NCBI GenBank assembly: GCA_030614245.1
Contig: JAUWKK010000137.1
Span: 1 to 7,301, forward strand
DNA: 7,301 nt
Source of the DNA: Planctomycetota bacterium
GTDB taxonomy: Bacteria > Planctomycetota > PUPC01 > JABMSA01 > JAUWKK01
Direction: 5' to 3'
In this document: in pieces, positions 1-6,307 of the stretch
Layout of the letters: every line of letters starts with the position of its first letter
Position numbering within the stretch: the stretch's first letter is position 1
Made by a program: the position numbers and the translations under genes
The notes under the pieces: generated by a model
What the model was told of the DNA's origin: nothing
The model's input: the letters and a program-made list of their open reading frames with translations, nothing else
The model's database searches: none

Positions 1-106
1 AATAGGCCAAGGGGCAGATGAAATAGCGCGCCCTTTGCTCGATCGTTTGGATGAAGTAGGCTGCGACCGGAACGACTGAGCTTCCGAGGTGGCCGCACGA
101 CCGTGC
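1..106. other. Short downstream flank, no supported gene
   Basis: This stretch lies downstream of the last minus-strand gene. The minus strand has no ATG here. Several short open frames run off the window edge on both strands, including a plus-strand frame ending in TGA at 77-79, but none has a start, a ribosome binding site or a recognisable motif. Directly after the TAA of the upstream gene is a perfect 5-bp palindrome with a 2-nt centre (95-106, GCACG/CGTGC). No T tract follows it, so I do not call a terminator. Confidence 0.4.
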
Positions 107-1285
107 TTACCTGTTCTCGGGCTTCGGCGGCGGGCCTTTTCGCTCCGTTTTCTTCTCGATTGGCAGTTCGCCGGGCTGGGCGGTGCGCTTGTCGACGTCC
201 TTGCGACGAGGCTGGCGAACAGCCTTCAGATGCATCCGCGTGACTGTCGGTCGGCGGAGCTCGCCCATGATCGGCGGCATCAGCAGCTCGGGCAGCCTGT
301 CGATGTCAACGCCGGCTTCCCCTTCAGGCTTCCGGCGCTTCTTATCAATCTTTTCAGCCTCTTCGTAGCTGACGATCTCGGGGATGCGCCTCAGCGTTGC
401 GATTGCCTGTTCATCGTCGCCGTTGCCGCGATACAGCCTTGCGAGCCTGTTGAGCAAGTGGACTTTGGTCTCCTTCTCCTCGGCCTTATCGATCAGGCCG
501 TTGAGGTACTCCACGGCGCGGTCGATCTCGTCGAGTTCCTCGAAGGTATCGATCAGCGCCGAGATTGCATCATCCTTAAGGTCGCCTTCGACCTTTGCAT
601 AGTGCTCGATCGCCTTGTCGGTATTGCCGATGTGCCGGCGGCAGAGATTGGCGATGCTGAAATGCGCGGCGCTCACAGCATGCTTGTCGGGGCTTTTCTC
701 GATGACCTTCCCGAGCTCGGCGACGGCATCCTGGTAGTTGTCGGTCTCGCACAGGATACGTGCGATCTTGAAATGGGCTTCGTCGCGGATGTTGAGATCG
801 ACCTCGAGGATATCGACAGGTTTCCTGGGCGGCGTGAAGCGGCCCCAGTTGAAATGTTGCATCTCGCGTTGCCGGATGATTTTCTTGCGGGCCTGCCCCA
901 TGAAATTCAGCTTATTGAGAAGCACCTTCTGCTCCTGTGCAAGCTGCTTCAGGCGCTCCATGCCTTCTTCATCGAGCTTTTTGCCGGCTTTGATAAGGCC
1001 CATTTCCCCGCGGAGCTCGGCTATTCTTTCCTTGATCCGAGCAGTATTCCATTCAATCTCCGCGACCTTGAGAGCGGCTTCGCGGCCGCCCAGTTTGGCC
1101 AAACGGCGCTCGACCGCTTCAGCTTCGTTCAATCTGCCGAGCTTCCTGAGTTCGGCCAGGCGCTTTCGCTGTGCGATCTGTTCGCGCTTAACGGCCTCGG
1201 CCTTCTCGACCGCAAGTGCCGGCGGAACCGGCAGAAACGCCATAGTCAGTCCAGCCGCCATCATCAGCATCACTATTGGTTTCAT
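107..1285 (-). CDS. Exported coiled-coil and TPR-repeat protein
   Basis: Specific function unknown. The preferred start (ATG at 1285) gives 392 residues. It is preceded by AAAGGAG with 8 nt spacing, whereas an ATG seven codons upstream (1306) has no good ribosome binding site. Residues 1-25 form a classic signal peptide (MKP, hydrophobic core, PPALA before the likely cleavage), so the protein is probably periplasmic. Residues about 27-140 are highly charged and rich in K, R, E, A and L, with heptad-like spacing, which suggests a long coiled coil. Residues about 166-305 look like TPR helices (for example FKIARILCETDNYQDAVAEL and HFSIANLCRRHIGNTDKAIE). The last 80 or so residues are basic and proline-rich and look disordered. 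It follows tsaE by 47 bp and is probably co-transcribed. TPR proteins of this shape usually scaffold protein complexes, but no partner can be named from the sequence. Confidence 0.85.
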   Translation of the reverse strand: MKPIVMLMMAAGLTMAFLPVPPALAVEKAEAVKREQIAQRKRLAELRKLGRLNEAEAVERRLAKLGGREAALKVAEIEWNTARIKERIAELRGEMGLIKAGKKLDEEGMERLKQLAQEQKVLLNKLNFMGQARKKIIRQREMQHFNWGRFTPPRKPVDILEVDLNIRDEAHFKIARILCETDNYQDAVAELGKVIEKSPDKHAVSAAHFSIANLCRRHIGNTDKAIEHYAKVEGDLKDDAISALIDTFEELDEIDRAVEYLNGLIDKAEEKETKVHLLNRLARLYRGNGDDEQAIATLRRIPEIVSYEEAEKIDKKRRKPEGEAGVDIDRLPELLMPPIMGELRRPTVTRMHLKAVRQPRRKDVDKRTAQPGELPIEKKTERKGPPPKPENR

Positions 1286-1332
1286 CGTCCTGGCTCCTTT
1301 CAACATGAGCCGCCCTCACACTACCAAGACTA

Positions 1333-1800
1333 CTACAGTAACGTCACATTGTCAAATCGAAAACACCGCGGCCATGAAATTATCAAGCGGCGGCGGCTGT
1401 CTCCTGTGATGTCGATGCGAACGGTGATCGCCTCGCCCGGTATGCAGTCGCTTACGCGGTCGGCCCATTCGACGGCTACCACACCGCCCGAGTCGATTAT
1501 CTCTTCGATGCCGAGAGCATCGAGGTCGTCCGCGCCGCCGAGGCGATAGGCGTCGACGTGATAGAGCCTCAAGCGGCCGGGGTATTCGTTGATGATGACA
1601 AACGTGGGGCTGGTGACGTGGTCGGGGCGGTCTATGCCGAGTCCGGCGGCGAGTCCCTTGGTGAAGAGGCTCTTGCCCGAGCCGAGTTCGCCGATGAGCG
1701 CGATCACTTCGCCGCCCCGGCAGCTTTCGCCGAGGGCACGGCCAAGCTCGAGCGTCTGCTCGACCGACCTAGATTCAATCTCTTGCGTTCCACCCGCCAC
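1333..1800 (-). CDS. tsaE: tRNA t6A biosynthesis ATPase TsaE
   Basis: TsaE (YjeE family) is the cytoplasmic P-loop ATPase that works with TsaB and TsaD, which together transfer threonylcarbamoyl to A37 of ANN-decoding tRNAs. The 155-residue length matches the family (about 150). Visible family motifs are the Walker A loop GELGSGKS (37-44), VTSPTF (62-67) in the switch region, YHVDAYRL (80-87) and VAVEWADR (108-115). The start is GTG at 1800, immediately after the thiL TGA (1803-1801). A GGGGAGGA ribosome binding site lies 7 nt upstream, inside the end of thiL, so the two genes are probably translationally coupled. ATG triplets at 1804 and 1808 are out of frame. The gene ends in TAG. No other t6A gene (tsaB, tsaC, tsaD) is in the window. 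Identification is secure on motifs and length. Confidence 0.95.
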   Translation of the reverse strand: MAGGTQEIESRSVEQTLELGRALGESCRGGEVIALIGELGSGKSLFTKGLAAGLGIDRPDHVTSPTFVIINEYPGRLRLYHVDAYRLGGADDLDALGIEEIIDSGGVVAVEWADRVSDCIPGEAITVRIDITGDSRRRLIISWPRCFRFDNVTLL

Positions 1801-2721
1801 TCATGCATCCTCCCCGAACTTGTGGACGTATCCGGCAGGGGCCAGTTGCCGGCGCGAGCCGTCGGCTCCAATCATGGCCAGGCCGCCGGCTTCAATTCGG
1901 CCGATACGCGAGAGTTTCGTCTCGAACGGCCAGTCCGCGAGCAGGTCGGCGTCGGCGGCGGGCGCCGTCGTGAAGAGGAGCTCGAAGTCTTCGCCGTCGT
2001 GCAATGCGTGTTCGAGAGGCGCCTTGCGGCTCGACTTCGCCAGTTCCACGGCGGCTTCTGCAACGGGCACGGCGGCGGCTTCAATGCAGGCTCCGCACCG
2101 GCTTTCCTCGGCGATGTGAGCGAGGTCGGCGGCCAGGCCGTCCGAGACGTCGATCATCGCGTGGACGTCGCCGCGCTCGGCAAGATAGCGCCCCTCGGCG
2201 ACGCGCGGCGTGAAGCTCAAGTGACGGCCGAGGATCGAGCCTCCCAGGCGGCCGGTGACGAAGATAGCGTCGCCGGCCTTGGCACCCGATCTGCGAATGG
2301 GCAGGCAGCCGTCGGCCCAGCCGATCATCGTAACCGAAAGCACCAGCCTGCCGCCGCGACGCCATGCGGTGGTATCGCCTCCGGCGATGGCAACGTGGAA
2401 CTTCTCGCATAGACCGCGTGCCCCGGTGAATATCTCGCGAACGGTTTCGGCGGAGATGTCTCGCGGCAGCGCTCCGCAGCAGAAAGCCGCAGCCGGGCGG
2501 CACCCCATCGCGGCGATGTCGCTCAGGCTGCACGCGATGGCCTTGTATCCGACGGCTTGTGGGCCATGCTCGGCAAGCGAGAAGTGCGTACCGTCCAGGA
2601 GCATATCGGCGGTAACAACCATCGGCGCGCGGGCCGCCTCACAGTCGATGACGGCACAGTCGTCGCCGAGGTCTCCGGCGCCGTTGCGCCGCATCCATTC
2701 GATGAAGGTCAGTTCGTCCAT
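1801..2721 (-). CDS. thiL: Thiamine-monophosphate kinase ThiL
   Basis: ThiL phosphorylates thiamine monophosphate to thiamine diphosphate with ATP, the last step of cofactor synthesis in the cytoplasm. The preferred start (ATG at 2721) gives 306 residues, close to the usual 310-330. The frame stays open upstream to 2937, but that stretch overlaps the preceding gene and has no family similarity. Family motifs appear in order: GDLGDDCAVID (16-26), TADMLLDGTHF (37-47), SLSDIAAMG (65-73), GGDTT (114-118), RSGAKAGDAIFVTG (144-157), DVSDGLAADL (191-200) and GEDFELLF (243-250). These include the acidic metal- and nucleotide-binding residues of the ThiL/PurM-like fold. The ribosome binding site is weak (GGGA, 5 nt spacing). 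I see no TPP riboswitch consensus in the roughly 77-bp leader, but two hairpins lie there. Confidence 0.95.
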   Translation of the reverse strand: MDELTFIEWMRRNGAGDLGDDCAVIDCEAARAPMVVTADMLLDGTHFSLAEHGPQAVGYKAIACSLSDIAAMGCRPAAAFCCGALPRDISAETVREIFTGARGLCEKFHVAIAGGDTTAWRRGGRLVLSVTMIGWADGCLPIRRSGAKAGDAIFVTGRLGGSILGRHLSFTPRVAEGRYLAERGDVHAMIDVSDGLAADLAHIAEESRCGACIEAAAVPVAEAAVELAKSSRKAPLEHALHDGEDFELLFTTAPAADADLLADWPFETKLSRIGRIEAGGLAMIGADGSRRQLAPAGYVHKFGEDA

Positions 2722-2748
2722 CAGATTCCCGGAGCAGCTCTGCGGAAA

Positions 2749-2763
2749 GCCCGTCCCACGGGC
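2749..2763 (-). terminator. Hairpin in thiL leader, possible weak terminator
   Basis: A perfect 6-bp GC-rich inverted repeat (GCCCGT/ACGGGC) with a 3-nt loop lies between the lipoprotein gene and thiL. On the minus strand it is followed by TTT and then CC, so the U tract is very short. It could be a weak terminator, an attenuator-like leader hairpin or an mRNA-stability element. It starts about 28 nt upstream of the thiL start. No antiterminator partner was found by eye. Confidence 0.3.
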
Positions 2764-2784
2764 GAAGAGTACCGGCGGGGGCTG

Positions 2785-2804
2785 AAAAAAGAGCCGTCTT
2801 ACGG
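2785..2804 (-). terminator. Small hairpin plus T6 tract at the lipoprotein gene stop
   Basis: On the minus strand, CCGT-AAG-ACGG (2804-2794) overlaps the TAA stop of the lipoprotein gene. It is followed after CTC by six T residues (2790-2785). The stem is only 4 bp, weaker than a normal intrinsic terminator, so partial termination is the most that can be argued. With the second hairpin nearer thiL, it makes this junction the likeliest place for a transcript boundary in the cluster. Confidence 0.3.
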
Positions 2805-4118
2805 TTGCCGGCGTTTCTCGATAATGGCGGCGGCTTCCGCGAGGTATTCGGCGACACTGCGCTGGCCGTATTCGTCGTGGAAGACGATCATTCGGCCGGA
2901 CGGATGAAAACCCAGGGCCGGGCCGAACTCGCCCCACTCGTCTGAAGTTACGTTTAGACGGATCAACTCGATCAACTTGTCAGGATGCATGCTCTTTGTG
3001 AGATGTCTGACGTAATAGGAGCGGACGACGGCTCGGTACCAGAAGCGCTGCCCGCGCTCGGGCCATCTGTCTGGCCGCTTGCGGCTGTTGAGCCAGAGGC
3101 CGCGGCCGGGTTCGAGGATGACCCGCCCGAGGCCTGTGGAAGCGGCGAGCTTCTCGATAGCGAACTTCAGCGTCGCATCGCCGATATCGAACGTGACGGT
3201 CGTCTTCGTGCCGAACCGCAGGCTGCGCGGATCGAATCCGATATTGACGCCGCCGGCGCGTGATAGCTCGGCGACGGCGTCGAGGAGCGGACGGCCGGAA
3301 AAACGGCACGTCACCGTGGTTTTCAGCAGCTTCTCGAGTTCGTCGAGCTGAGCATCGCGGGCCGAGGGCAGCGGCGGCGCGTCGCGCTCATCACCGCGGT
3401 CGATTTCGGCCAGCAATTGCTCCATGATCTCGTGGCCCCGCTCCGGTGCGGAGACGAGCAGGACATCATCGCGCAGGCCCGTGCGCAGGCCGCTGCCGCG
3501 GCAGTGGCGCTCGGCGACGCGCAGGAACCGGCCGGCCAGGTCTATCACGGCGTCGCGTTCCGTGCTGAGGGCGTAGATGCCGTCGATCGGCTTCTTGAAG
3601 CGGACCGACGTTTGAAGGGTGTAGGCCTTCTGCACGATGGGCGCACCGGCGAGCCATTCGTAATCCTTCGTGATGCACACGCCGAAGCCGGGCACAACGA
3701 CATAACTGCCGTCGAACTGCCTGACCATCCAGTCGAGCACCCCACGCAGCGGCATGTCCAGGAAGTGCAGGTTGAGAGTCAGCTTGTGAGCCCTGCAATA
3801 CTTGAGTATCTCCGGCGATGGGGCGATGGTGACCTTCTTGAGGGTGGAGAGGGTGGCGCAGGCATCGGTGAGGGAAGCCCCCGAAAAGAGGCACGAGACG
3901 CGCTTGTCAAGCAGCTCGACCTCTTTCGGCTTTGGCGCCGGGAGCGGCGCAGGCCTGCTGACGGGCTGCTCGGCCGGCCGTGAAGGTGGAGGCAGCGCGC
4001 GCCGGATCTTCAGCGGCGGCGGTTCTGGAGCACCGGTTTCAGGACAACCGGCCGCCGCAAGCAACACGGCACTAACGGCCGCGATACAACTCGCGAGTCG
4101 TATCTTTGTAGCGGTCAT
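2799..4118 (-). CDS. Lipoprotein with two STN-like (secretin N-terminal-like) modules
   Basis: Predicted exported lipoprotein of 439 residues, function unknown. ATG at 4118 is chosen because it starts directly on a signal peptide: basic n-region, hydrophobic core, and a lipobox ending AAAGC with Cys25 as the lipidation site. Pro follows the Cys. The frame continues upstream only inside queH. A Pro/Ala/Lys-rich linker spans about 26-67. Two homologous halves follow, about 68-241 and 260-434. Each begins with a module resembling the secretin/TonB N-terminal (STN) fold: VSCLFSGASLTDACATLS in the first aligns with VTCRFSGRPLLDAVAELS in the second. Each continues with an N1-like segment (LLVSAPERGHEIMEQLLAEI; LIELIRLNV...MIVFHDEYGQRSVAEYL). 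There is no C-terminal secretin barrel, so it is not a complete secretin. It might be an envelope binding or scaffold protein. It overlaps the 3' end of queH by 47 bp and has no clear Shine-Dalgarno sequence, suggesting coupled translation. Confidence 0.8.
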   Translation of the reverse strand: MTATKIRLASCIAAVSAVLLAAAGCPETGAPEPPPLKIRRALPPPSRPAEQPVSRPAPLPAPKPKEVELLDKRVSCLFSGASLTDACATLSTLKKVTIAPSPEILKYCRAHKLTLNLHFLDMPLRGVLDWMVRQFDGSYVVVPGFGVCITKDYEWLAGAPIVQKAYTLQTSVRFKKPIDGIYALSTERDAVIDLAGRFLRVAERHCRGSGLRTGLRDDVLLVSAPERGHEIMEQLLAEIDRGDERDAPPLPSARDAQLDELEKLLKTTVTCRFSGRPLLDAVAELSRAGGVNIGFDPRSLRFGTKTTVTFDIGDATLKFAIEKLAASTGLGRVILEPGRGLWLNSRKRPDRWPERGQRFWYRAVVRSYYVRHLTKSMHPDKLIELIRLNVTSDEWGEFGPALGFHPSGRMIVFHDEYGQRSVAEYLAEAAAIIEKRRQP

Positions 4119-4626
4119 ATTCACTGAAGATGCACCCGCAATACTGCTGGCGGTAGAGCGACCTGCTTCGGGCTTCGTCAAGGCTCTGCTGATGCAGGCC
4201 GCGAAGGTCGCGGACTATGAACTCGACGCCATGCTTTCGCGCCGCGTCATTGCCCAGCTTGATTATTGTATCGTAACGCTGTTGCGTGCTGAAGAGCAGC
4301 GAGCTGGTGAAAGCATCGAAACCGCGACGCGCGGCGGTCATGGCGGTACGGTCGATGCGCATCCGGTAGCACTTGATGCATCTGGCGTGGACGTCCGGCC
4401 AGATCGTCGAGAGATACTCGTTCAGCCCGTATTCATCATCGGGGATCAGCGGGAGTTTGACCTGGTCAGCGAACACGTGAACGGCCTTGAGCCGCTTGCG
4501 GAACTCGAGCAGCGGATGCACGTTCGGGTTGTAGAAGAACAGGGTAACATCGAAGCCTTCTTCACGCAGCACTCCGACGGGTGCGACAACGCAGGGGGCG
4601 CAGCAGGTGTGGAGCAACAATCGCAT
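4072..4626 (-). CDS. queH: Epoxyqueuosine reductase QueH
   Basis: QueH (former DUF208) reduces epoxyqueuosine to queuosine at wobble position 34 of GUN-anticodon tRNAs. It replaces the unrelated cobalamin-dependent QueG in many bacteria. The 184-residue length fits the family. Diagnostic cysteine motifs are present: HTCCAPC (6-12), CIKCY (83-87) and YRQQYCGCIFSEYDRY (158-173). These supply the conserved cysteines for the iron-sulfur and metal centre. NPNVHP (33-38) and the VEFIVRDLR segment (134-142) are also typical. ATG at 4626 begins exactly at the conserved MRLLLHTCC N-terminus, although the preceding bases (CACATCCCC) show no Shine-Dalgarno sequence. The gene lies 59 bp after the TPR/alpha-CTD gene and overlaps the next gene by 47 bp. 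No other queuosine gene is in the window, so precursor supply must come from elsewhere or by salvage. Confidence 0.93.
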   Translation of the reverse strand: MRLLLHTCCAPCVVAPVGVLREEGFDVTLFFYNPNVHPLLEFRKRLKAVHVFADQVKLPLIPDDEYGLNEYLSTIWPDVHARCIKCYRMRIDRTAMTAARRGFDAFTSSLLFSTQQRYDTIIKLGNDAARKHGVEFIVRDLRGLHQQSLDEARSRSLYRQQYCGCIFSEYDRYKDTTRELYRGR

Positions 4627-4685
4627 GGGGATGTGGCCGGTCGTTCCGGGACATCATCACAAGGGCGGTATCATCGCATCGGCTG

Positions 4686-6062
4686 CTACAGGCCGCGCTG
4701 GGTACCGTCGCTCAGTGACAAACCGTGGGCGCTCAGTCTGCTCTTGATCTCATCGAGCGATGTCCGCCCGAAATTGCGCATACTCAGCAGTTCATCTTCC
4801 GTCACGTTCGTCAGATCACCGATGGTGTTGATACCGAGGCGTTCAAGGCACTTTCGGCAGCGCACCGACAGTTGCAGGTCAACCGTCGGGTGCGCGAGGA
4901 TGTCGTCTTCGTCATATTCTTCTTCCTCCTCTTCCTCTTCCTCATCCTCCTCATCAACAGGGAGCGGCAACTCCCCGTCGATCTCATCTAATATCCACTC
5001 GGCATCCAGCGAGAGACCCTTCGATTCCAGTATCTCCGTAATCTCCGTCAGGGAAGTGTCGCCGAAGTTCTTGTAGGCCAGCAGTTCACCTTGACTTTTC
5101 ATTACCAGATCGCCCAGTGAGAGGATGTTCATCTTTGCCAGGCAGTTGCGGGCGCGGACGGAGAGCTCGAAATCGGTGATGGGTATGCTGAGTATCTCGT
5201 TCTTGCGGGTGCGCTCTTTCTGTTCCTCGGGGTCGTAGTACATGTCGGTGGCTGCGACTGCATCGCGAAGATAAAGCCTGGCGCGGCGATGCGTCGGGCA
5301 GGTCTTGAGCACAAGTTCATAACATTCGATTGCTTTCTCGAGTTGGCCCGCGTCCTCGTAGATGATGCCAAGGTTGATCAGCGCGCTGGGGTACATCGGA
5401 TGATGCCCTGCGAGGCGCTTGTAATGCCCCATCGCCCTTTCGGGGTCGCCGGCAAGGACGTATGCGTATCCAAGCCGGAATATCGCGGGATGATGATCGG
5501 GGTCGAGTTCGATGGTCTTTTCATATGCGTTGACGGCGTCGGCGTAGCGCCCTTCGCCGTCGCACGCCAGCCCCAGCTGATAGAAGGCTTCGGCCGAAGG
5601 ACTCGATGCAATGAGCTCCTCGAGTGCGGCCAGGGATTTCTCGGTGCGCCCGGCCCTGGTATCGGCCTCGGCGATGAACAGGCGGGATCGATCGTATCTC
5701 GAATCGTCCTTCGGGACAGTTTCGAGCACCTCGATCGCTTGATCGTACAGGCCCAACTCGAGCCGGCACCAGCCCAGCTCGAACTCGGCCCCCGAGCCGG
5801 CCTCGGACAGCACCTTCTCGGCTTCTTCCAGCTTGCCCAGCAGCCACAACGCAATGCCCCTGCGGCGCAGCGCTGCACTCTTGGCCAATTTCGTGCCCAA
5901 AGCTGTCGTATCTTCGATCAGGCGTTCCGCCAGATCGGCCAGCTCGCTCTGCATCGCACGATTCCGGCACAGTTCACGGCGGAGCCGCAGCAACTCGGCA
6001 GCACTGTGCCCTTCCTCAACGAGGAATGTGCGGATATCAATCGTGTGTACTTCCGAAACCAT
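4686..6062 (-). CDS. TPR protein with two RNA polymerase alpha-CTD-like domains
   Basis: A 458-residue protein with no signal peptide, probably cytoplasmic. The start is ATG at 6062, with GGAGG 7 nt upstream (6074-6070). The open frame extends further upstream only through a short repeat and a predicted promoter. Residues about 66-266 form TPR-like helix pairs (for example AEAFYQLGLACDGEGRYADA). Residues about 290-352 match the RNA polymerase alpha-subunit C-terminal domain (FELSVRARNCL, ILSLGDLV, NFGDTSLTEI). A D/E-rich linker lies at about 369-387, and a second alpha-CTD-like domain at about 388-451 (LQLSVRCRKCLERLGINTIG, NFGRTSLDEI). It has no alpha N-terminal domain and so is not RpoA. 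My recollection is that TPR/alpha-CTD fusions occur in planctomycetes. A role in transcription, through promoter DNA or polymerase contacts, is inference. The helix-hairpin-helix core could instead mediate other nucleic-acid or protein contacts. It heads the minus-strand cluster. Confidence 0.88.
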   Translation of the reverse strand: MVSEVHTIDIRTFLVEEGHSAAELLRLRRELCRNRAMQSELADLAERLIEDTTALGTKLAKSAALRRRGIALWLLGKLEEAEKVLSEAGSGAEFELGWCRLELGLYDQAIEVLETVPKDDSRYDRSRLFIAEADTRAGRTEKSLAALEELIASSPSAEAFYQLGLACDGEGRYADAVNAYEKTIELDPDHHPAIFRLGYAYVLAGDPERAMGHYKRLAGHHPMYPSALINLGIIYEDAGQLEKAIECYELVLKTCPTHRRARLYLRDAVAATDMYYDPEEQKERTRKNEILSIPITDFELSVRARNCLAKMNILSLGDLVMKSQGELLAYKNFGDTSLTEITEILESKGLSLDAEWILDEIDGELPLPVDEEDEEEEEEEEEYDEDDILAHPTVDLQLSVRCRKCLERLGINTIGDLTNVTEDELLSMRNFGRTSLDEIKSRLSAHGLSLSDGTQRGL

Positions 6063-6077
6063 CCGTGGCCCTCCATA

Positions 6078-6101
6078 CAGTGTCCAGTGTCCAGTGTCCA
6101 G
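6078..6101. repeat. Heptanucleotide tandem repeat CAGTGTC x3 plus CAG
   Basis: Three perfect copies of CAGTGTC (6078-6084, 6085-6091, 6092-6098) are followed by a partial CAG (6099-6101). Two more ACTG words follow in the flanking TTTACTGATTACTGAA. The array lies between the predicted minus-strand promoter and the GGAGG of the TPR/alpha-CTD gene, so it should be transcribed in the leader (as CTGGACA-type units). Copy-number change would alter leader length without touching the protein. Confidence 0.9.
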
Positions 6102-6116
6102 TTTACTGATTACTGA

Positions 6117-6145
6117 ATTATAACGTTTTTGATGGTCGAACGCAA
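6117..6145 (-). promoter_or_regulatory. Predicted sigma70-type promoter for the minus-strand cluster
   Basis: Read on the minus strand, a perfect TATAAT (6122-6117) is preceded, after exactly 17 nt, by TTGCGT (6145-6140), which matches three of six consensus -35 positions. Transcription would start near 6110, giving a leader of about 48 nt with the heptad repeat and the GGAGG site before the ATG at 6062. Position and spacing support it as the main promoter of the TPR/alpha-CTD gene and probably of downstream genes. Confidence 0.6.
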
Positions 6146-6193
6146 GCACTTTTGCGGATGGCGCCAGGATGCGTCAGTTCCATCGCAGTATAC

Positions 6194-6307
6194 CATGCGC
6201 TGGATGCCGCCGCAATGCCGAGCATCTGCGGATTCCCCGGCCACACTTCCGTCCAGACGACCCAAGTCTACGCCCACGCCTGCCTGCCCGCGCCCGCCGA
6301 AGTTGAC
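6194..6307 (+). pseudogene. Relic of a tyrosine recombinase (integrase) C-terminus
   Basis: One plus-strand frame encodes LDAAAMPSICGFPGHTSVQTTQVYAHA. This resembles the C-terminal catalytic segment of phage-type tyrosine recombinases, usually LPSIQxLLGHTSxxTTxxYxH. The box-III-like GH is at 6239-6244 and the putative nucleophile Tyr codon at 6269-6271. The RHxxR box, the rest of the catalytic domain, a start codon and a ribosome binding site are absent, and LLGH has become FPGH. The frame stays open to a TAA at 6428, but the residues after about 6307 are not recognisable. It is best read as a decayed remnant of an integrated element, not as a functional gene. Confidence 0.6.

Noticed and set aside
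95..106. Terminator hairpin after the last minus-strand gene
   Set aside because: The 5-bp palindrome has only a 2-nt loop and no T tract follows on the minus strand.
89..1549. Long plus-strand open frame opposite the exported coiled-coil/TPR gene and part of tsaE
   Set aside because: It is an antisense shadow of GC-rich genes. The minus strand has a signal peptide, a ribosome binding site, TPR repeats and TsaE motifs; the plus-strand translation shows no family features.
1558..2412. Plus-strand frame opposite thiL
   Set aside because: It overlaps all the conserved ThiL motifs on the other strand and has no recognisable domain of its own.
2722..2798. TPP riboswitch before thiL
   Set aside because: I searched by eye for the conserved CTGAGA and related THI-box sequences and found none; the gap is also short for a full riboswitch.
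2722..2937. N-terminal extension of ThiL
   Set aside because: The extension lies inside the lipoprotein gene and its hairpin-bearing downstream gap, reads as basic low-complexity sequence, and is absent from the ThiL family.
3802..5076. Plus-strand frame with a long serine run
   Set aside because: The serine run is the antisense of the acidic Glu/Asp linker, and the frame crosses three convincing minus-strand genes.
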